64,000 nt of DNA, taken from the NCBI GenBank assembly GCA_963848375.1, contig CAWKDK010000014.1:62001-126000 (forward strand), written 5' to 3'. Shown piece after piece: positions 8,837 to 17,685 of this stretch. The position numbers and the translations under genes are program-made. How positions within the stretch are numbered: the first letter of the stretch is position 1; the number at the start of each line of letters is the position of its first letter. The notes beneath the pieces are model-generated. The model worked only from the letters and a program-made list of their open reading frames with translations, ran no database searches and was not told the origin of the DNA. Source of the DNA: JAJPJE01 sp963848375. GTDB lineage: Bacteria; Acidobacteriota; Terriglobia; Terriglobales; Acidobacteriaceae.

Positions 8837-9016
8837 GACGTCATTGAAGAATCAAGATTTCAGATTCAAGATTTGAAAACACAAGCGTGTGGCGATCGTC
8901 GTATGAAATCTGAACTCTGAATTCTTAAATCTTCAATTCTCCGTGTCTCCTTGCCTCCGTGGTGAATACCTGCGAATGGACTCTGAGCGGCAGTTGGGAT
9001 ATAAACACACGATTGC
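8837..9016. other. intergenic region with AT-rich degenerate repeats
   Basis: The gap holds AGATTTCAGATTCAAGATTTG-like units facing AAATCTGAACTCTGAATTC, an imperfect inverted arrangement, followed by a CTCCGTG/GTGAA element. No gene seen. The composition is clearly less GC-rich than the flanking genes. Confidence 0.45.
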
Positions 9017-10171
9017 ATGACCGACGCCTCCCCAATGGTCGCGAAAGCCGATTCGCCTGAAACCCAGCGTTACAACCGCATTCATCGCTGGCTGGAAATC
9101 GCCGATTTCCTCATCGGACTGGCTTTCCTGGTCTTGCTACTCGCGACCGACTGGACGAGTACGCTGCGCGATTGGGCCTACCGCAGCGCTGGCCAGCATT
9201 ACACGCTCGCTGTTTTCTTCTACATCACCATGCTGCTGGCCATCAGTAAGGTTCTCGGCTTCGGCCTCGACTACTACGGATTCCGCCTCGAACATCGCTA
9301 TAACCTGTCGAACCAGAGGATCCGCAGCTGGCTTTGGGATCAGGTAAAAACCTGGCTCATTACGCTCGTCATCGGCACGGTGCTCGTGGAACTCATCTAC
9401 TGGACGATCCGCACTTCGCCGCAGCATTGGTGGATGATCGCGTGGGTCGTGTTCATCCTGCTTTCCATCTTCTTTGCGCAGATCGCGCCGGTCGTGCTCT
9501 TTCCGCTGTTCTACAAGTTCAAGCCACTGGAAAACGACTCGCTGCGCACGCGCTTGCTGCGGTTGAGCGATCGTGCCGGAACTCACGTGCGCGAAGTCTA
9601 TGAGTGGGAACTCTCAGAAAAAAGCAAGAAGGCAAATGCCGCACTCGCAGGACTGGGCGCTACTCGCCGCATCATTCTCGCGGATACGTTGCTTCAGAAC
9701 TATTCTGATGACGAGATCGAATCGGTGCTCGCGCACGAACTCGGTCATCACGTTCACAAGCACATCATGAAGGGGATCGCCGTAGAAGTGGTGGTCAGCT
9801 TCTTCGGTTTCTGGATCACCGCGGAGATCCTCCGCTATGCCGTGGATACGCGCGGCATGTTTGAGAGTCTGCACGATTTTGCCAACCTGCCTCTGCTGGT
9901 TCTTGCTTCTACGGTGATGTCGTTCCTGCTGATGCCGCTGATGAACGCCTATTCGCGTAGTAAAGAGCGCGAGGCGGATCGCTACGCTCTCGAGTCGATC
10001 CCCGATGTCGCTCCGTTCATAACGTCGATGAACAAGCTCGCCGATCAGAACATGGCCGAACGCGAGCCCTCGCGCTTCGTGGAATGGTTCTTCCACTCAC
10101 ATCCGGCAATTTCGAAGCGAATCGCTGCGGCACAAGCCTGGAGAGCAAGTCAGCCCCAGGCCAGCCGTTAG
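9017..10171 (+). CDS. M48 family metallopeptidase (Ste24/CAAX prenyl protease-like)
   Basis: A 384-residue integral membrane zinc peptidase. The catalytic motif is HELGHH (His240, Glu241, His244), and the third ligand lies in the KEREAD stretch near 316-321. An N-terminal M48_N-type region with several membrane spans (around 31-45, 62-82, 112-130, 138-165) and further spans at 255-272 and 290-309 match Ste24-like proteins. Bacterial members act in membrane protein quality control; the substrate here is unknown. It is followed by the convergent kdsB. Confidence 0.92.
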   Translation: MTDASPMVAKADSPETQRYNRIHRWLEIADFLIGLAFLVLLLATDWTSTLRDWAYRSAGQHYTLAVFFYITMLLAISKVLGFGLDYYGFRLEHRYNLSNQRIRSWLWDQVKTWLITLVIGTVLVELIYWTIRTSPQHWWMIAWVVFILLSIFFAQIAPVVLFPLFYKFKPLENDSLRTRLLRLSDRAGTHVREVYEWELSEKSKKANAALAGLGATRRIILADTLLQNYSDDEIESVLAHELGHHVHKHIMKGIAVEVVVSFFGFWITAEILRYAVDTRGMFESLHDFANLPLLVLASTVMSFLLMPLMNAYSRSKEREADRYALESIPDVAPFITSMNKLADQNMAEREPSRFVEWFFHSHPAISKRIAAAQAWRASQPQASR

Positions 10172-10185
10172 TAGTTCGGCTGTTT

Positions 10186-10212
10186 GTGTGGCGCGGACAT
10201 TCCTGTTCGCGA
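10186..10212. repeat. dispersed palindrome, family A, second copy
   Basis: GTGTGGCGCGGACATTCCTG then TTCGCG, matching the copy after recA except for one base that weakens the stem (TGTTCGC instead of TGTCCGC). It lies between the convergent M48 and kdsB genes. Confidence 0.65.
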
Positions 10213-10232
10213 GCAGAGGGGAAGCCGTCAGA

Positions 10233-10961
10233 TCACCTTGTGCGAAGGATCTTCTCCACTCTTTGCAGATCTTCCTCTGTGTCCACCCCCACCGTATCGT
10301 ACGGCGTCTCGCCAACCGAAATCCCGATCCCATTTTCCAGGAATCGTAATTGCTCCAGGCGCTCGCTGCGCTCCAGTGACGACTCAGGCCACTTCACAAA
10401 CTGATCCAGCGCGGGCTTTCGATACGCATAAAATCCCAGGTGCTTGAAATAGTGCACTGCGCCGGTCTTGTCGCGATCGAAGGGAATCGTGGCCCGTGAA
10501 AAGTAGAGCGCTCGCTGCTTCGAATCCGTCACCACTTTCACCGCATTGGGATTGTGAATGTCTTCGCTGCCCTGGGGCATCGGCGTCTTCAACGTGCCCA
10601 CCTGAATCGAAGCATCCTGCATCAACGTGACCAGCGCATCCAGGTGCTCCTGTCGCGCAAGCGGCTCGTCGCCCTGAACATTCACATACACGTCCGCCGC
10701 AACCTGATTCGAAACTTCATGCACGCGCTCGGTTCCGCTGCGCGCGTCGGGAGACGTCATGCGTACATGCCAGCCATTCTTTTCGCAGACGGAATAGATC
10801 TCGTCGGAATCCGTGGCGACAATCACGTCGTTCAACCCTGTGCAGCGTCGTGTCGCTTCATAGACCCACGCCAGCATGGGACGTCCGGCAATCTCGCGCA
10901 GAATCTTGCGGGGCAGGCGCGTCGACGCCATACGCGCCGGAATCACAGCAATGATGTTCAT
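10233..10961 (-). CDS. kdsB: 3-deoxy-manno-octulosonate cytidylyltransferase
   Basis: Activates Kdo as CMP-Kdo for lipopolysaccharide inner core synthesis. The 242-residue protein begins with AVIPARMASTRLPRK (5-19), and has the VATDSDEI, SGTERVHEV and VNVQGDEPL motifs of the family. Length is standard. It stands alone on the minus strand. Its presence indicates an outer membrane with Kdo-containing LPS. Confidence 0.96.
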   Translation of the reverse strand: MNIIAVIPARMASTRLPRKILREIAGRPMLAWVYEATRRCTGLNDVIVATDSDEIYSVCEKNGWHVRMTSPDARSGTERVHEVSNQVAADVYVNVQGDEPLARQEHLDALVTLMQDASIQVGTLKTPMPQGSEDIHNPNAVKVVTDSKQRALYFSRATIPFDRDKTGAVHYFKHLGFYAYRKPALDQFVKWPESSLERSERLEQLRFLENGIGISVGETPYDTVGVDTEEDLQRVEKILRTR

Positions 10962-11153
10962 TCAGCGAGAGTACCAACGAAGCTTGCAAGGTGCAAAGAG
11001 CGTCGTCCGAAATGGAGTTCGTCACGCATTCAGCTCGAATGTCGCCATGTCTGCCACATTGGGAACCAAATCGAGCGGCGCTGCGTATATGTCTTTGGAG
11101 GCGACGTGTGAACTGCGCTAGCCTATGCGCATCACGCATCCGGGAGGCGAATT

Positions 11154-11372
11154 GTGGCGCTTGAATCCATTTTCTTCTTTCCGTTCTTCGGCTTCGGATT
11201 TGTGCTCTATTTCCTGCCGTGGATCATTGCTCTCATTCGCGGTAAGCGCGATACGCTTGGCATCTTCCTGCTGAACTTCTTTCTAGGATGGACGTTCATC
11301 GGCTGGATAGTGGCGCTGGTCTGGGCCGTGAAGGCCGATCCGCCGGCGATCGTGCACTACGTCCAGCGATGA
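11154..11372 (+). CDS. small membrane protein, superinfection immunity protein family
   Basis: A 72-residue protein with two hydrophobic segments (about 5-27 and 36-59) separated by IRGKRDTLG, then the WTFIGWIVALVWA block. This arrangement matches the T4 Imm-like 'superinfection immunity' family (pfam Imm_superinfect), where the phage protein blocks DNA entry. In bacterial genomes such proteins are common and their role is unproven. The GTG start at 11154 follows GGGAGGCGA at good spacing. No phage genes are nearby. Confidence 0.75.
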   Translation: MALESIFFFPFFGFGFVLYFLPWIIALIRGKRDTLGIFLLNFFLGWTFIGWIVALVWAVKADPPAIVHYVQR

Positions 11373-11406
11373 TTGCTCTTGCCCGCTTTTGTGCCACCGC
11401 TCCTTC

Positions 11407-11958
11407 TCACGCATGCTCTAGGAATTCTGTTCGATACTTCGAGGCGAGTGATGCGGCCTTGGCCCTGAACTTCGCTTGCCCTGCCTCATCCAGTTCGGGT
11501 GGCGGGGTGGTACGGGTTGCGACGGGTATCCCGACCTCCGCAAAAAATTCCTCCTGTCCGGCCGGTGAACAAATACAAAGCATTCGCACAGGTTCCGAAG
11601 ATGAATTGTGAAATTGATGCGGAGCATTGGCCGGAACATTGATTGTGTCGCCAGCCCGTACGACCTGCTTGGTTCCGCGAAAAGTAACGTCTAGTTCACC
11701 TTCAAGCAGCGAGAAGGTTTCTTCGAAGTCGTGACGATGCGGAGGAGGTCCGCCGCCCGGTGGGACGTGCATATCGATAAGACAAAAGCGGCCTGCTGTG
11801 TCCTTGCCGGTGAGGAGAATAGTGTAGGTGTCTCCCGCGAGCCCGATATGAGGAGACTCCGCACCTTTGTCCGCTCGAGCTACCACCAGCTTGCGTTGAA
11901 GGTCATCGGCAGGAATCGCTGAAGTGGTTTTCGTCAGTAAATCCGATTTATCGGGCAT
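11407..11958 (-). CDS. cupin domain-containing protein
   Basis: A 183-residue protein with a single cupin domain. Motif 1 is seen as PPPHRHDFEETFSLLEGE (His and Glu metal ligands, around residues 76-93) and motif 2 as NVPANAPHQFHN near 112-123. The C-terminal 50 residues are a helical tail with a PPPEL start. Resembles small cupins annotated as quercetin 2,3-dioxygenase-like, but substrate cannot be assigned. It ends convergently with the small membrane protein gene. Confidence 0.85.
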   Translation of the reverse strand: MPDKSDLLTKTTSAIPADDLQRKLVVARADKGAESPHIGLAGDTYTILLTGKDTAGRFCLIDMHVPPGGGPPPHRHDFEETFSLLEGELDVTFRGTKQVVRAGDTINVPANAPHQFHNSSSEPVRMLCICSPAGQEEFFAEVGIPVATRTTPPPELDEAGQAKFRAKAASLASKYRTEFLEHA

Positions 11959-12179
11959 TCCTTCGCTCCTTACGTTGAATCCACGGTGGATAGATGTTGC
12001 GAACGGCCTGACCGCTCCCTATTTCAGGCGGACGAAAGCCCTTCCGGCCGAAGCGTGCGATTCTCCGCGGCTTCTGACCGCCTGCCCGAACTTCATTTGA
12101 CTCTGATGCGATGGCTGGTCTAGCCTCAAAGATTGCTTGAGCGTTGCTGAACGGCAGGCAAAACGGGGTGAGTCGAACG

Positions 12180-13019
12180 ATGTTGAAGGCAATGTCCACT
12201 TATGTGTATGTCCGGGAACGGTTGCATCCCGGGCTCCTGGACGGCATGGTCAAGGCCGGGGCTGAAACGATCGAGATCTTCGCCGCGCGCGGCCATTTCG
12301 ATTATGCGAACCGCAAGCAGCACATCGTGGAAATCGGCAACTGGTTTCGTACCTCCGGGATCAAACTCAATTCTGTGCACTCTCCCCTGACCATGGATTA
12401 CGAGTGGGGAAAGCGCGGCGGCCCATCGCTCAATATCGCGGAAGTCGAAAAGCGCCCGCGTATCGAAGCCATGGACGAGATCAAGCGCGCCATCGAGATC
12501 GCCGAGCAGATTCCGTTCAAGTACCTCGTTCAGCACATTGGCGTGGGCGGAGAAGACTTCAACGAGAAGAAACTCGATGCGGCCATGACCTGCGTCGAGC
12601 ACTTGAAAGCCTTTGCGAAGCCACTCGGCGTAACCGTGCTGCTGGAAAACATCCCCAATGAGCTCTCGACGCCGGAGCGGTTGTTGGAATTTCTGAGCAT
12701 CACGCATTTCACCGACGTAGGCATCTGCTTTGATTTCGGCCATGCGCACATGATGAGCAACGTTGCTGAGGCATTCGAGTCGCTGAAGCCGCATATTCGC
12801 TCCACGCACGTGCACGACAACAAGGGTGACGCCGACGTGCACCTATGGCCCGGCGATGGAACCATCAACTGGGCGGAAGCGATGCAGCTGCTGCGCACGG
12901 CGCCGCAAGTTCCACCGCTTCTGATGGAAATTGATGGCGAAGGCAAAAAAGATATTCCGTCCGGAATGAGCGCTGCTTATCGCAGGCTCGAAGAAGCCGG
13001 GCAAGCCGTACAGGCTTAG
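12180..13019 (+). CDS. sugar phosphate isomerase/epimerase-like TIM-barrel protein
   Basis: A protein of about 279 residues of the AP endonuclease 2/xylose isomerase-like barrel family. Conserved blocks include ETIEIFAARGHFDY, LLENIPNE, ICFDFGHAHM and THVHDNKG..DVHLWPGDG, which supply the Glu/His/Asp metal ligands expected of this fold. The start is taken as ATG 12180, 8 bases after GGGGTGA; a TTG at 12144 and an ATG at 12192 are alternatives. The substrate is unknown and neighbours do not suggest one. Confidence 0.85.
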   Translation: MLKAMSTYVYVRERLHPGLLDGMVKAGAETIEIFAARGHFDYANRKQHIVEIGNWFRTSGIKLNSVHSPLTMDYEWGKRGGPSLNIAEVEKRPRIEAMDEIKRAIEIAEQIPFKYLVQHIGVGGEDFNEKKLDAAMTCVEHLKAFAKPLGVTVLLENIPNELSTPERLLEFLSITHFTDVGICFDFGHAHMMSNVAEAFESLKPHIRSTHVHDNKGDADVHLWPGDGTINWAEAMQLLRTAPQVPPLLMEIDGEGKKDIPSGMSAAYRRLEEAGQAVQA

Positions 13020-13140
13020 CAATCAGCACTCAGTGATCAGCACTCAGCCTTGAACATGGTCCATCGAGAAATCAAGAGGTGCTTTCACATAAATCTTCAC
13101 TGGCTGAATGCTGACGGCTGAATGCTGCTTTTAGGACTCA
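13020..13140. repeat. intergenic CAGCACTCAG-type repeats
   Basis: Two direct units of TCAGCACTCAG at 13024-13048 are mirrored further down by GGCTGAATGCTGA and GGCTGAATGCTG. The arrangement could fold into a long imperfect hairpin before asnS. A similar but different TTAGC-based arrangement lies at 43086-43185. Confidence 0.45.
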
Positions 13141-13143
13141 TAA

Positions 13144-14502
13144 ATGTCTGCCACTGAAACGAATCAAGTCACAACCGCAGAAGCTCCGGTCTCACGCATT
13201 TCCGAACTGTCGAAGCACGACGGTCAGATCGTTACCATCCAGGGCTGGCTCTACAACCTCCGCGAGAGCGGCAAGCTGCTGTTTCCGATTTTCCGCGACG
13301 GCAGCGGCGTCGTGCAGGGAGTGGTTCCCAAGGCCGCAGTCTCACCGGAAACGTTCGAGACCATTAAGACCTTGACGCTCGAGTCGAGCGTGATCGTGCG
13401 CGGCAAGGTTCGCGCCGACAAGCGCGCGCCCGGCGGTTTCGAACTCGATGTCACCGACATTCAAGTCGTACAGAAAGTCGCGGAAGACGATCCTTATCCG
13501 ATCTCGCTCAAGGAGCATGGCGTCGACTTCCTGATGGAGCATCGCCATCTCTGGATTCGCTCGCCCAAGCAGAGCGCGATCCTCCGCATTCGCGCCGAGA
13601 TCATCAAGGCAGCGCGCGACTTCTTCGACAACCAGGGATTCACGCTCACCGATCCGCCAATTTTGACGCCAGCCGCTTGCGAAGGCACCACTACGCTGTT
13701 CCCAGTCGACTACTTCGAGGAGCAGGCCTATCTGACGCAGTCCGGTCAGCTCTATATCGAAGCGACAGCAATGGCTCTGGGCAAGGTCTACTCGTTTGGT
13801 CCGACGTTTCGCGCGGAAAAATCAAAGACGCGCCGCCATCTCACCGAGTTCTGGATGGTCGAGCCGGAAATTGCGTTCGGGCAATTAGAAGATGTGATGC
13901 AGCTGGCCGAGGGCCTGCTCAGTTTCCTGGTGCAGCGCGTGCTCGAGAAGCGCCGCTCCGACCTCGAAGTGATTGGTCGCGACATTACGAAGCTCGAAAC
14001 TGTGAAAGCGCCCTTCCCGCGCATCAGCTATGACGAAGCCGTGCAGATGCTGCAGGACGCGCACACCAAGGGCTTGATCGAGAACAAATTTGAATGGGGT
14101 GGCGACTTCGGATCGCCCGACGAAACCTACATCTCTTCGCAGTTTGATCGCCCAGTCATGATTCATCGCTATCCGGCCGTGGTGAAGGCTTTTTATATGG
14201 AGCCCGATCCGCAACGTCCGGAGCTGGCGCTCTGTGTGGACGTGCTTGCGCCCGAAGGCTACGGCGAAGTGATCGGTGGCTCGCAACGTATGTCGTCTTA
14301 CGAGTTGCTAATCAAGCGTATTCACGAGCACGGACTGCCCGAAGAGGCGTTCAAGTGGTATCTGGATTTGCGCAAGTACGGCAGCGTGCCGCATGGCGGT
14401 TTCGGAATGGGTATCGAGCGCGCCGTAGCATGGATCTGCGGCCTGGAGCATGTGCGCGAAACCATTCCGTTCGCCCGCACGCTGCATCGCCTGTATCCGT
14501 GA
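13144..14502 (+). CDS. asnS: asparaginyl-tRNA synthetase
   Basis: Charges tRNA-Asn. The 452-residue class IIb enzyme has an N-terminal OB-fold anticodon domain (about 20-125), motif 2 as FRAEKSKTRRHLTEFWMVE, and motif 3 as GFGMGIERAVAWICG. The block TPAACEGTTTLFPVDYFE and the absence of the AspRS insertion separate AsnRS from AspRS. Length is typical. Confidence 0.95.
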   Translation: MSATETNQVTTAEAPVSRISELSKHDGQIVTIQGWLYNLRESGKLLFPIFRDGSGVVQGVVPKAAVSPETFETIKTLTLESSVIVRGKVRADKRAPGGFELDVTDIQVVQKVAEDDPYPISLKEHGVDFLMEHRHLWIRSPKQSAILRIRAEIIKAARDFFDNQGFTLTDPPILTPAACEGTTTLFPVDYFEEQAYLTQSGQLYIEATAMALGKVYSFGPTFRAEKSKTRRHLTEFWMVEPEIAFGQLEDVMQLAEGLLSFLVQRVLEKRRSDLEVIGRDITKLETVKAPFPRISYDEAVQMLQDAHTKGLIENKFEWGGDFGSPDETYISSQFDRPVMIHRYPAVVKAFYMEPDPQRPELALCVDVLAPEGYGEVIGGSQRMSSYELLIKRIHEHGLPEEAFKWYLDLRKYGSVPHGGFGMGIERAVAWICGLEHVRETIPFARTLHRLYP

Positions 14503-14548
14503 TTTGTCATCACGAGTGAGCGAAGCGAGCGAGGGATCTGCTGTTGTG
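14503..14548. repeat. dispersed repeat, family D, first copy
   Basis: GTCATCACGAGTGAGCGAAG then CGAGCGAGGGATCTGC. Related copies follow the arginase gene (about 15627-15665) and the alcohol dehydrogenase gene (about 56884-56917), sharing GTCATC..GAGCG..GCGA(GG)GATCTGC. Confidence 0.55.
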
Positions 14549-14586
14549 CTCGCCCCGGCAACAACGAAAGGATCGTCACCACCTGC

Positions 14587-15564
14587 ATGGCTGACGCAAA
14601 TAGCGAGTCAAAAATCAACGTCGCGCACCCGCCTCAGCAGATACTGGGGCTGGTGCCGCGCAAAATTCGCGTGATCGGCGTGCCACTCGACCTGGGTCAG
14701 ACTCGCCGTGGCGTCGATATGGGGCCATCCGCCGTTCGCGTCGCTGGTCTCGAAGCGCGCCTGGAAGAGATCGGCCATCACGTCGAAGACGCGGGCAATG
14801 TCGCTGTTGCCATCGCTGAGCAGAAAAAGGAAGGCGCCTCCAACGCCAAGTACCTGAAAGAAATTACGCAGACCTGTACCAAGGAAGCCGACCTCGTCCA
14901 GAAGACGCTCGAGGCCGGTGAAGTGCCCCTGGTAATTGGCGGCGACCACTCAGTGGCCGCGGGAACAGTCTCCGGCGTTTCGGAGTTCTACCGCAAGAAG
15001 GGCCAAAGCATCGGCCTCATCTGGATCGACGCTCACAGCGACATCAACACGCCCGACACATCCCCCAGCGGCAACGTGCACGGAATGCCTCTCGGCGCCA
15101 TCATGGGGCTCGGTCTGCCCGAGCTTGCGAATATCTACGGCTATTCGCCGAAGGTCGCGCCGGAAAATTGCGTGCTCGTCGGCATTCGCGATGTCGATGG
15201 CTACGAGAAAGAGAACATACGCCGCGCCGGAATCGAAGTCTTCACCATGCGCGACATCGACGAGCGCGGTATGCGCGCGGTGATGGAAGAAGCGCTGCGC
15301 ATGGCAGGACGCGGCACCGTTGGCTATCACATCTCGCTCGACATGGATTGGATCGATCCCGAAGACGCGCCCGGCGTCGGTACTCCGGTTCGCGGCGGTG
15401 CCACGTATCGCGAAGCTCACCTGGCAATGGAAATCATCGCCGATCACGCCCGCATGCTCAGCTTCGAAATCGTCGAAGTGAATCCGGTAATCGACGAGCA
15501 CAACCGCACCGCCGATCTGGCGGTTGAGTTGGCGCTGTCTGCATTTGGAAAGAAAATTCTCTAG
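14587..15564 (+). CDS. rocF: arginase
   Basis: Hydrolyses arginine to ornithine and urea. The 325-residue ureohydrolase carries all manganese ligands: GGDHS (His121), DAHSD (Asp148, His150, Asp152) and the DMDWID block (Asp252, Asp254). GTPVRGGATYREAHLAME and FEIVEVNPVIDEHNRT fit arginase rather than agmatinase or formiminoglutamase. The start at 14587 follows a poor ribosome site; the conserved region starts at IRVIGVPLDLGQ (residue 28). No arginine-pathway genes flank it. Confidence 0.92.
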   Translation: MADANSESKINVAHPPQQILGLVPRKIRVIGVPLDLGQTRRGVDMGPSAVRVAGLEARLEEIGHHVEDAGNVAVAIAEQKKEGASNAKYLKEITQTCTKEADLVQKTLEAGEVPLVIGGDHSVAAGTVSGVSEFYRKKGQSIGLIWIDAHSDINTPDTSPSGNVHGMPLGAIMGLGLPELANIYGYSPKVAPENCVLVGIRDVDGYEKENIRRAGIEVFTMRDIDERGMRAVMEEALRMAGRGTVGYHISLDMDWIDPEDAPGVGTPVRGGATYREAHLAMEIIADHARMLSFEIVEVNPVIDEHNRTADLAVELALSAFGKKIL

Positions 15565-15623
15565 AAAAAGATGTTGGCCGCTGACTAACGCTCATTGCCC
15601 AACAATAGCGTCCCACACGCACA

Positions 15624-15668
15624 GGTCATCCTGAGCGCAGCGAAGGAACTATGTATTTCGGGGTTATC
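15624..15668. repeat. dispersed repeat, family D, second copy
   Basis: GGTCATCCTGAGCGCAGCGA then AGGAACTATGT. The 5' half matches the copies at 14505 and 56884. It lies between the convergent arginase and PilZ genes. Confidence 0.5.
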
Positions 15669-15700
15669 TGCGTTTTCCCGCGTTAATCTTGCGGCCGATC

Positions 15701-16252
15701 CTACGCCGTTGTCTCCGCATTTCTCGGCAGCTTGCGTTGGTGCAGGAATTCGTATCCAGCGAGCGCAACCGCAACTGACGGCGGCTGATCTTCTTTTCCG
15801 CTCGGAATCGTGCGGATCACGCGTCCCTGGCACAGCACCTGGCTCTCGGTCTGTCCGGAGATTTCTTCCGGCATCTCGAAAATCATTTCCAGACGCGTGT
15901 TGTGCTCGAGTCCGGAAATTCCCTGGAAGAGTACGCCCGAGCGCGAGATGTTGCGTACCACGCCTTCGGTCCATTCGGTGGTTCCGTCGACGCGGAATTT
16001 CATGGGAATCTCAACAGCCAGTCGCCGCGCACGCGGCTTCCATCCCGACTTGCGATTCAGATTGCCACGGCTTTGCACGGCGGTACCGCGCGCAACGCGT
16101 TCGGTCCGGCGCATGGTTGACCAGTCATAACCGTATTCGGCGCCACAACGCAGGCAGACCTGGTAGTAATCGCCACTGGGTAGACGACGTGGCCACGAGA
16201 ACTCGTGGGAGCATTGGAACAGCGGAATCACTTCCGATAACGTCCGGGTCAT
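15701..16252 (-). CDS. PilZ domain protein with N-terminal cysteine/histidine motif
   Basis: A 183-residue protein. Residues around 12-45 contain CSHEFSWPRR and VCLRCGAEYGYDW, a possible zinc-binding C-x2-C arrangement. Residues about 73-175 form a PilZ-like domain with RRLAVEIPMKF and ISRSGVLFQG; the start of the canonical RxxxR c-di-GMP motif is seen as RARRL and the second motif as (N/D)xSxxG. Likely a c-di-GMP effector or a PilZ-type surface-regulation protein; function unproven. Divergent from ddl. Confidence 0.8.
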   Translation of the reverse strand: MTRTLSEVIPLFQCSHEFSWPRRLPSGDYYQVCLRCGAEYGYDWSTMRRTERVARGTAVQSRGNLNRKSGWKPRARRLAVEIPMKFRVDGTTEWTEGVVRNISRSGVLFQGISGLEHNTRLEMIFEMPEEISGQTESQVLCQGRVIRTIPSGKEDQPPSVAVALAGYEFLHQRKLPRNAETTA

Positions 16253-16289
16253 ATGCGTATGATGCGGAACTTGGGTGGAAAGTGGATAG

Positions 16290-16319
16290 AGTACCTAAGT
16301 ACCTATCCGCATGGGTACT
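16290..16319. promoter_or_regulatory. possible operator: tandem AGTACCTA with inverted GGTACT
   Basis: AGTACCTA is repeated exactly in tandem at 16290-16297 and 16298-16305, and the inverse GGTACT follows at 16314-16319, giving AGTACC-N10-GGTACT. The site lies in the 186-base divergent region between the PilZ gene and ddl. It could bind a regulator of either gene; this is inference. Confidence 0.35.
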
Positions 16320-16438
16320 AGTGCAGCTGTCCCTGTATTTTCCACAACTTATCCGCGTCGCCCTCTCGCCGATAGTTCCAACCCAGGCACCCTGGAACAG
16401 TTGCGCAGGTGCCTCTTGACGCATTATGTTCAGGAGCA

Positions 16439-17638
16439 ATGGCTAAGAAAGTTCGAGTTGGCGTGCTCTTTGGCGGACGCAGTGGCGAGCATGAAGTTTC
16501 GCTGCTTTCCGCGGCATCGGTCCTCAAAAACATCGATAAGAAGAAATATGACGTCGTTCCCATCGGCATTACCAAAGATGGCCGCTGGGTGACGTCTGGT
16601 CATGCGGAGCAGTTGTTGCGCGGAGAACACAAGGATTCCGAGCGCAACCTGCGCGCTGGCGATCCCGATTACACCGAGTCCGCCGCCGTGCTCGCCAAGG
16701 GCGAATCAGTTCTCGTTCCCCCAGTACCTTCCTCGGAAAGCGGCTCGCTGATTCCGTTTGAGAGTGATAGCAATCGCCAGCTCGGTCGCGCCGGCGCTCA
16801 CCTCATTTCTGTCGACATTATCTTTCCCGTTCTCCACGGAACCTTCGGCGAAGACGGCACCATCCAGGGACTGCTCGAGCTTGCCGACATCGCCTACGTC
16901 GGCGCAGGCGTGTTGGGCTCTGCCGCCGGCATGGACAAAGATGTGATGAAGCGTCTCTTCGCGGCTGCCGGATTGCCCATCGTGAAGCACGTCACCGTGC
17001 TGCGCAGCGAGTGGGAGAAAGATCCCGTCGAAGTCCGCAAGCGGCTCGAAAAGAAACTCAAGTATCCCTACTTCGTGAAGCCGGCAAATCTCGGCAGCTC
17101 GGTCGGCATCAACAAGGTTCACAATCGCGAAGAACTCGACGGCGCGATGTACGAGGCCGCAAAGTTCGATCGCAAGATCGTCGTCGAAGAAGGCGTCGGT
17201 AAAAAGAAGCGTCGCGCGCGCGAGATCGAATGTTCGGTGCTCGGCAACGACGATCCCAAATCTTCCGTGCCCGGCGAAATCGTTCCGTCCACCGAGTTCT
17301 ACGACTACGCCGCAAAATATCTCGACGAAGGCTCACGCCTCGTGATTCCCGCGAAGCTATCCAAGAAGCAGCAGAAGCGCGTCCAGAAGCTGGCCGTCGA
17401 TGCCTTCCAGGCCGTTGATTGTTCCGGCCTCGGCCGCGTCGACTTCCTCATGGACCCCGACACCGACAAGGTCTATGTGAACGAGATCAACACCATGCCC
17501 GGTTTCACCGCCATCAGCATGTATCCCAAGCTGTGGGAAGCGACCGGAATCAAGTACGCAGAACTGATCGATCGTCTGATTCAGTTAGGTTTCGAGCGTC
17601 ATCAGGACAAGAAGCGCAATCGCTACACCCGGGACTAA
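16439..17638 (+). CDS. ddl: D-alanine--D-alanine ligase
   Basis: Joins two D-alanines for peptidoglycan precursors. The ATP-grasp protein of 399 residues begins GVLFGGRSGEHEVSLLSA, has GSSVGI in the ATP-grasp large loop, EIECSVLGN, and the C-terminal metal site GRVDFLMD..VNEINTMPGFT. It is longer than the short E. coli DdlB because of the SESGSLIPFESDS insertion around residues 100-115, as in DdlA/VanA-like forms. The ATG at 16439 follows CAGGAGC; an upstream in-frame codon at 16409 lacks such a site. Confidence 0.95.
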   Translation: MAKKVRVGVLFGGRSGEHEVSLLSAASVLKNIDKKKYDVVPIGITKDGRWVTSGHAEQLLRGEHKDSERNLRAGDPDYTESAAVLAKGESVLVPPVPSSESGSLIPFESDSNRQLGRAGAHLISVDIIFPVLHGTFGEDGTIQGLLELADIAYVGAGVLGSAAGMDKDVMKRLFAAAGLPIVKHVTVLRSEWEKDPVEVRKRLEKKLKYPYFVKPANLGSSVGINKVHNREELDGAMYEAAKFDRKIVVEEGVGKKKRRAREIECSVLGNDDPKSSVPGEIVPSTEFYDYAAKYLDEGSRLVIPAKLSKKQQKRVQKLAVDAFQAVDCSGLGRVDFLMDPDTDKVYVNEINTMPGFTAISMYPKLWEATGIKYAELIDRLIQLGFERHQDKKRNRYTRD

Positions 17639-17685
17639 ACAGCGCGACATACGTATCCGCGACTTAAATATCGAGGACCGTTTCG

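Noticed and set aside
10962..11153. Promoter or small gene between kdsB and the small membrane protein
   Set aside because: The 192 bases have no clear -35/-10 pair and only low-quality frames; nothing could be supported.
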